Shown: positions 5,344 through 5,992 of the stretch, piece by piece
Layout: each line of letters starts with the position of its first letter
Numbering within the stretch: the stretch's first letter is position 1
From: Deltaproteobacteria bacterium
GTDB taxonomy: Bacteria; Desulfobacterota; Desulfobulbia; Desulfobulbales; VMSU01
DNA length: 5,992 nucleotides
Direction of reading: 5' to 3'
Assembly (NCBI GenBank): GCA_024274995.1
Contig: JAJSAA010000195.1
Coordinates: 1-5,992, forward strand
Notes under the pieces: model-generated
What the model saw: only the letters and a program-made list of their open reading frames with translations
Databases searched by the model: none
What the model was told of the DNA's origin: nothing
Translations under genes and position numbers: made by a program

Positions 5344-5992
5344 AACTCGGCCTCCCTTAGATATTTAGCGGCATCTTCCGGCGGGGTGGGATTAATATAA
5401 AAGCCCGATCCCCATTCAAAACCAGCAATCTGGGTGAGCTTGGGGACAATCTCAAAATGCCAATGAAAATATTCCATGGGCTGAGATCTTAAGGGTGAGG
5501 TGTGCAGGACAAAATTATAGGGGGCGTTGGCAATACATTTATCTAAACGCCGCAGACATTCGGAGAATATAGCCGTAAGGAGCGTAAACTGGTTTTCATC
5601 CATGGAGATGTAAGCGGAAGAATGCCGTTTCGGCAACACCCACATCTCAAAGGGCGAACGAGGAGCAAAGGGGGTGATAACCAGAAATTCCTCGTTTTCA
5701 CAGACTATTCTGCTTTTCTCATTCAATTCCTGATAAATTATGTCACAGAATATACAGCGTTCCTTGTATTTGTAATAGGTTTTGCTGCCTTGAAGCTCCG
5801 AGACAATCATGCGCGGCAGGATGGGCAGAGCGATAAGCTGCGAGTGAGAGTGCTCCAGGGAGGCCCCGGCCGCCTTACCATGATTTTTAAAAACCATGAC
5901 GTAACGGACACGCGGGTCATGAGCCAGATCAATGAGCCGGCCACGATAGGAATGCAGGACATTCAACATGCGATTCTGGGGCAGGTAGGTAA
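5340..5992 (-). CDS. galT: Galactose-1-phosphate uridylyltransferase, C-terminal part (truncated by window edge)
   Basis: The frame is open to the right edge (codons reading TYLPQNR precede the first visible Met at 5969), so about 216 C-terminal residues are visible of a protein normally near 340. GalT exchanges UMP between UDP-glucose and galactose-1-phosphate in the Leloir pathway and belongs to the HIT superfamily. Counting from the Met at 5969, YVMVFKNHGKAAGASLEHSHSQ (23-44) carries the catalytic HxHxQ triad, with H42 the likely nucleophile. CIFCDII (72-78) is a Cys-x-x-Cys pair probably binding zinc. FAPRSPFEMWVLPKRH belongs to the second HIT-like half, and EYFHWHFEIVPKL near the C-terminus supplies its HxH motif. 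The form resembles the bacterial GalT variants often found near glycogen or sugar-nucleotide genes. Its stop overlaps the response regulator ATG, so it is the visible leading gene of that unit. The related activity on other hexose-1-phosphates cannot be excluded. Confidence 0.9.
   Translation of the reverse strand, partial: TYLPQNRMLNVLHSYRGRLIDLAHDPRVRYVMVFKNHGKAAGASLEHSHSQLIALPILPRMIVSELQGSKTYYKYKERCIFCDIIYQELNEKSRIVCENEEFLVITPFAPRSPFEMWVLPKRHSSAYISMDENQFTLLTAIFSECLRRLDKCIANAPYNFVLHTSPLRSQPMEYFHWHFEIVPKLTQIAGFEWGSGFYINPTPPEDAAKYLREAEL
5351..5358 (-). promoter_or_regulatory. Ribosome binding site of the response regulator, inside galT
   Basis: AAGGGAGG on the minus strand ends seven bases before the ATG at 5343-5341. 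It lies within the last codons of galT, supports this start, and with the ATGA overlap indicates coupled translation. Confidence 0.65.

Overview
The window is a bacterial chromosome segment in which every gene I can support lies on the minus strand, so transcription runs from right to left. The gene set (a GalT of the HIT type with a receiver-only response regulator, a FolE2-family protein, and a separate beta chain of glycyl-tRNA synthetase) and the moderately GC-rich flanks resemble Desulfobacterota (former Deltaproteobacteria). That placement is an inference from gene flavour only; there is no rRNA or other marker to confirm it.

Right part (about 4236-5992): a tightly packed cluster reading galT (cut by the window edge), a single-domain response regulator, then a FolE2/MptA-family protein. 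galT and the regulator overlap by an ATGA junction, and the regulator and FolE2-like genes are one base apart (or overlap, if an upstream TTG is used), so they look like one transcription unit. The FolE2-like protein keeps the N-terminal family core but lacks every C-terminal motif that builds the metal and GTP site, so it looks like a pseudoenzyme or repurposed paralogue.

Middle (2087-4171): glyS, a full-length beta subunit of glycyl-tRNA synthetase, with no glyQ beside it in the window.

Left-middle (723-2086): an AT-rich three-gene island, toxin - antitoxin - SecB-like chaperone. It has its own sigma70-like promoter and a perfect 16-bp palindrome over the expected start of transcription. 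This is the architecture of a toxin-antitoxin-chaperone (TAC) system, as known from Mycobacterium tuberculosis HigB1-HigA1-Rv1957: a HigB/RelE-like RNase toxin, an Xre-type antitoxin with a C-terminal extension likely to need the chaperone, and a dedicated SecB-like chaperone. The translation signals are uneven: the toxin has a TTG start with a competing out-of-frame ATG, while the antitoxin has a consensus Shine-Dalgarno overlapping the toxin stop codon.

Left edge (1-652): the N-terminal 217 residues of a protein I cannot assign, with the more GC-rich composition of the host flanks. The TAC island therefore sits as a cassette between two host-like genes. I saw no tRNA, rRNA, CRISPR array, IS element or recognisable attachment site.
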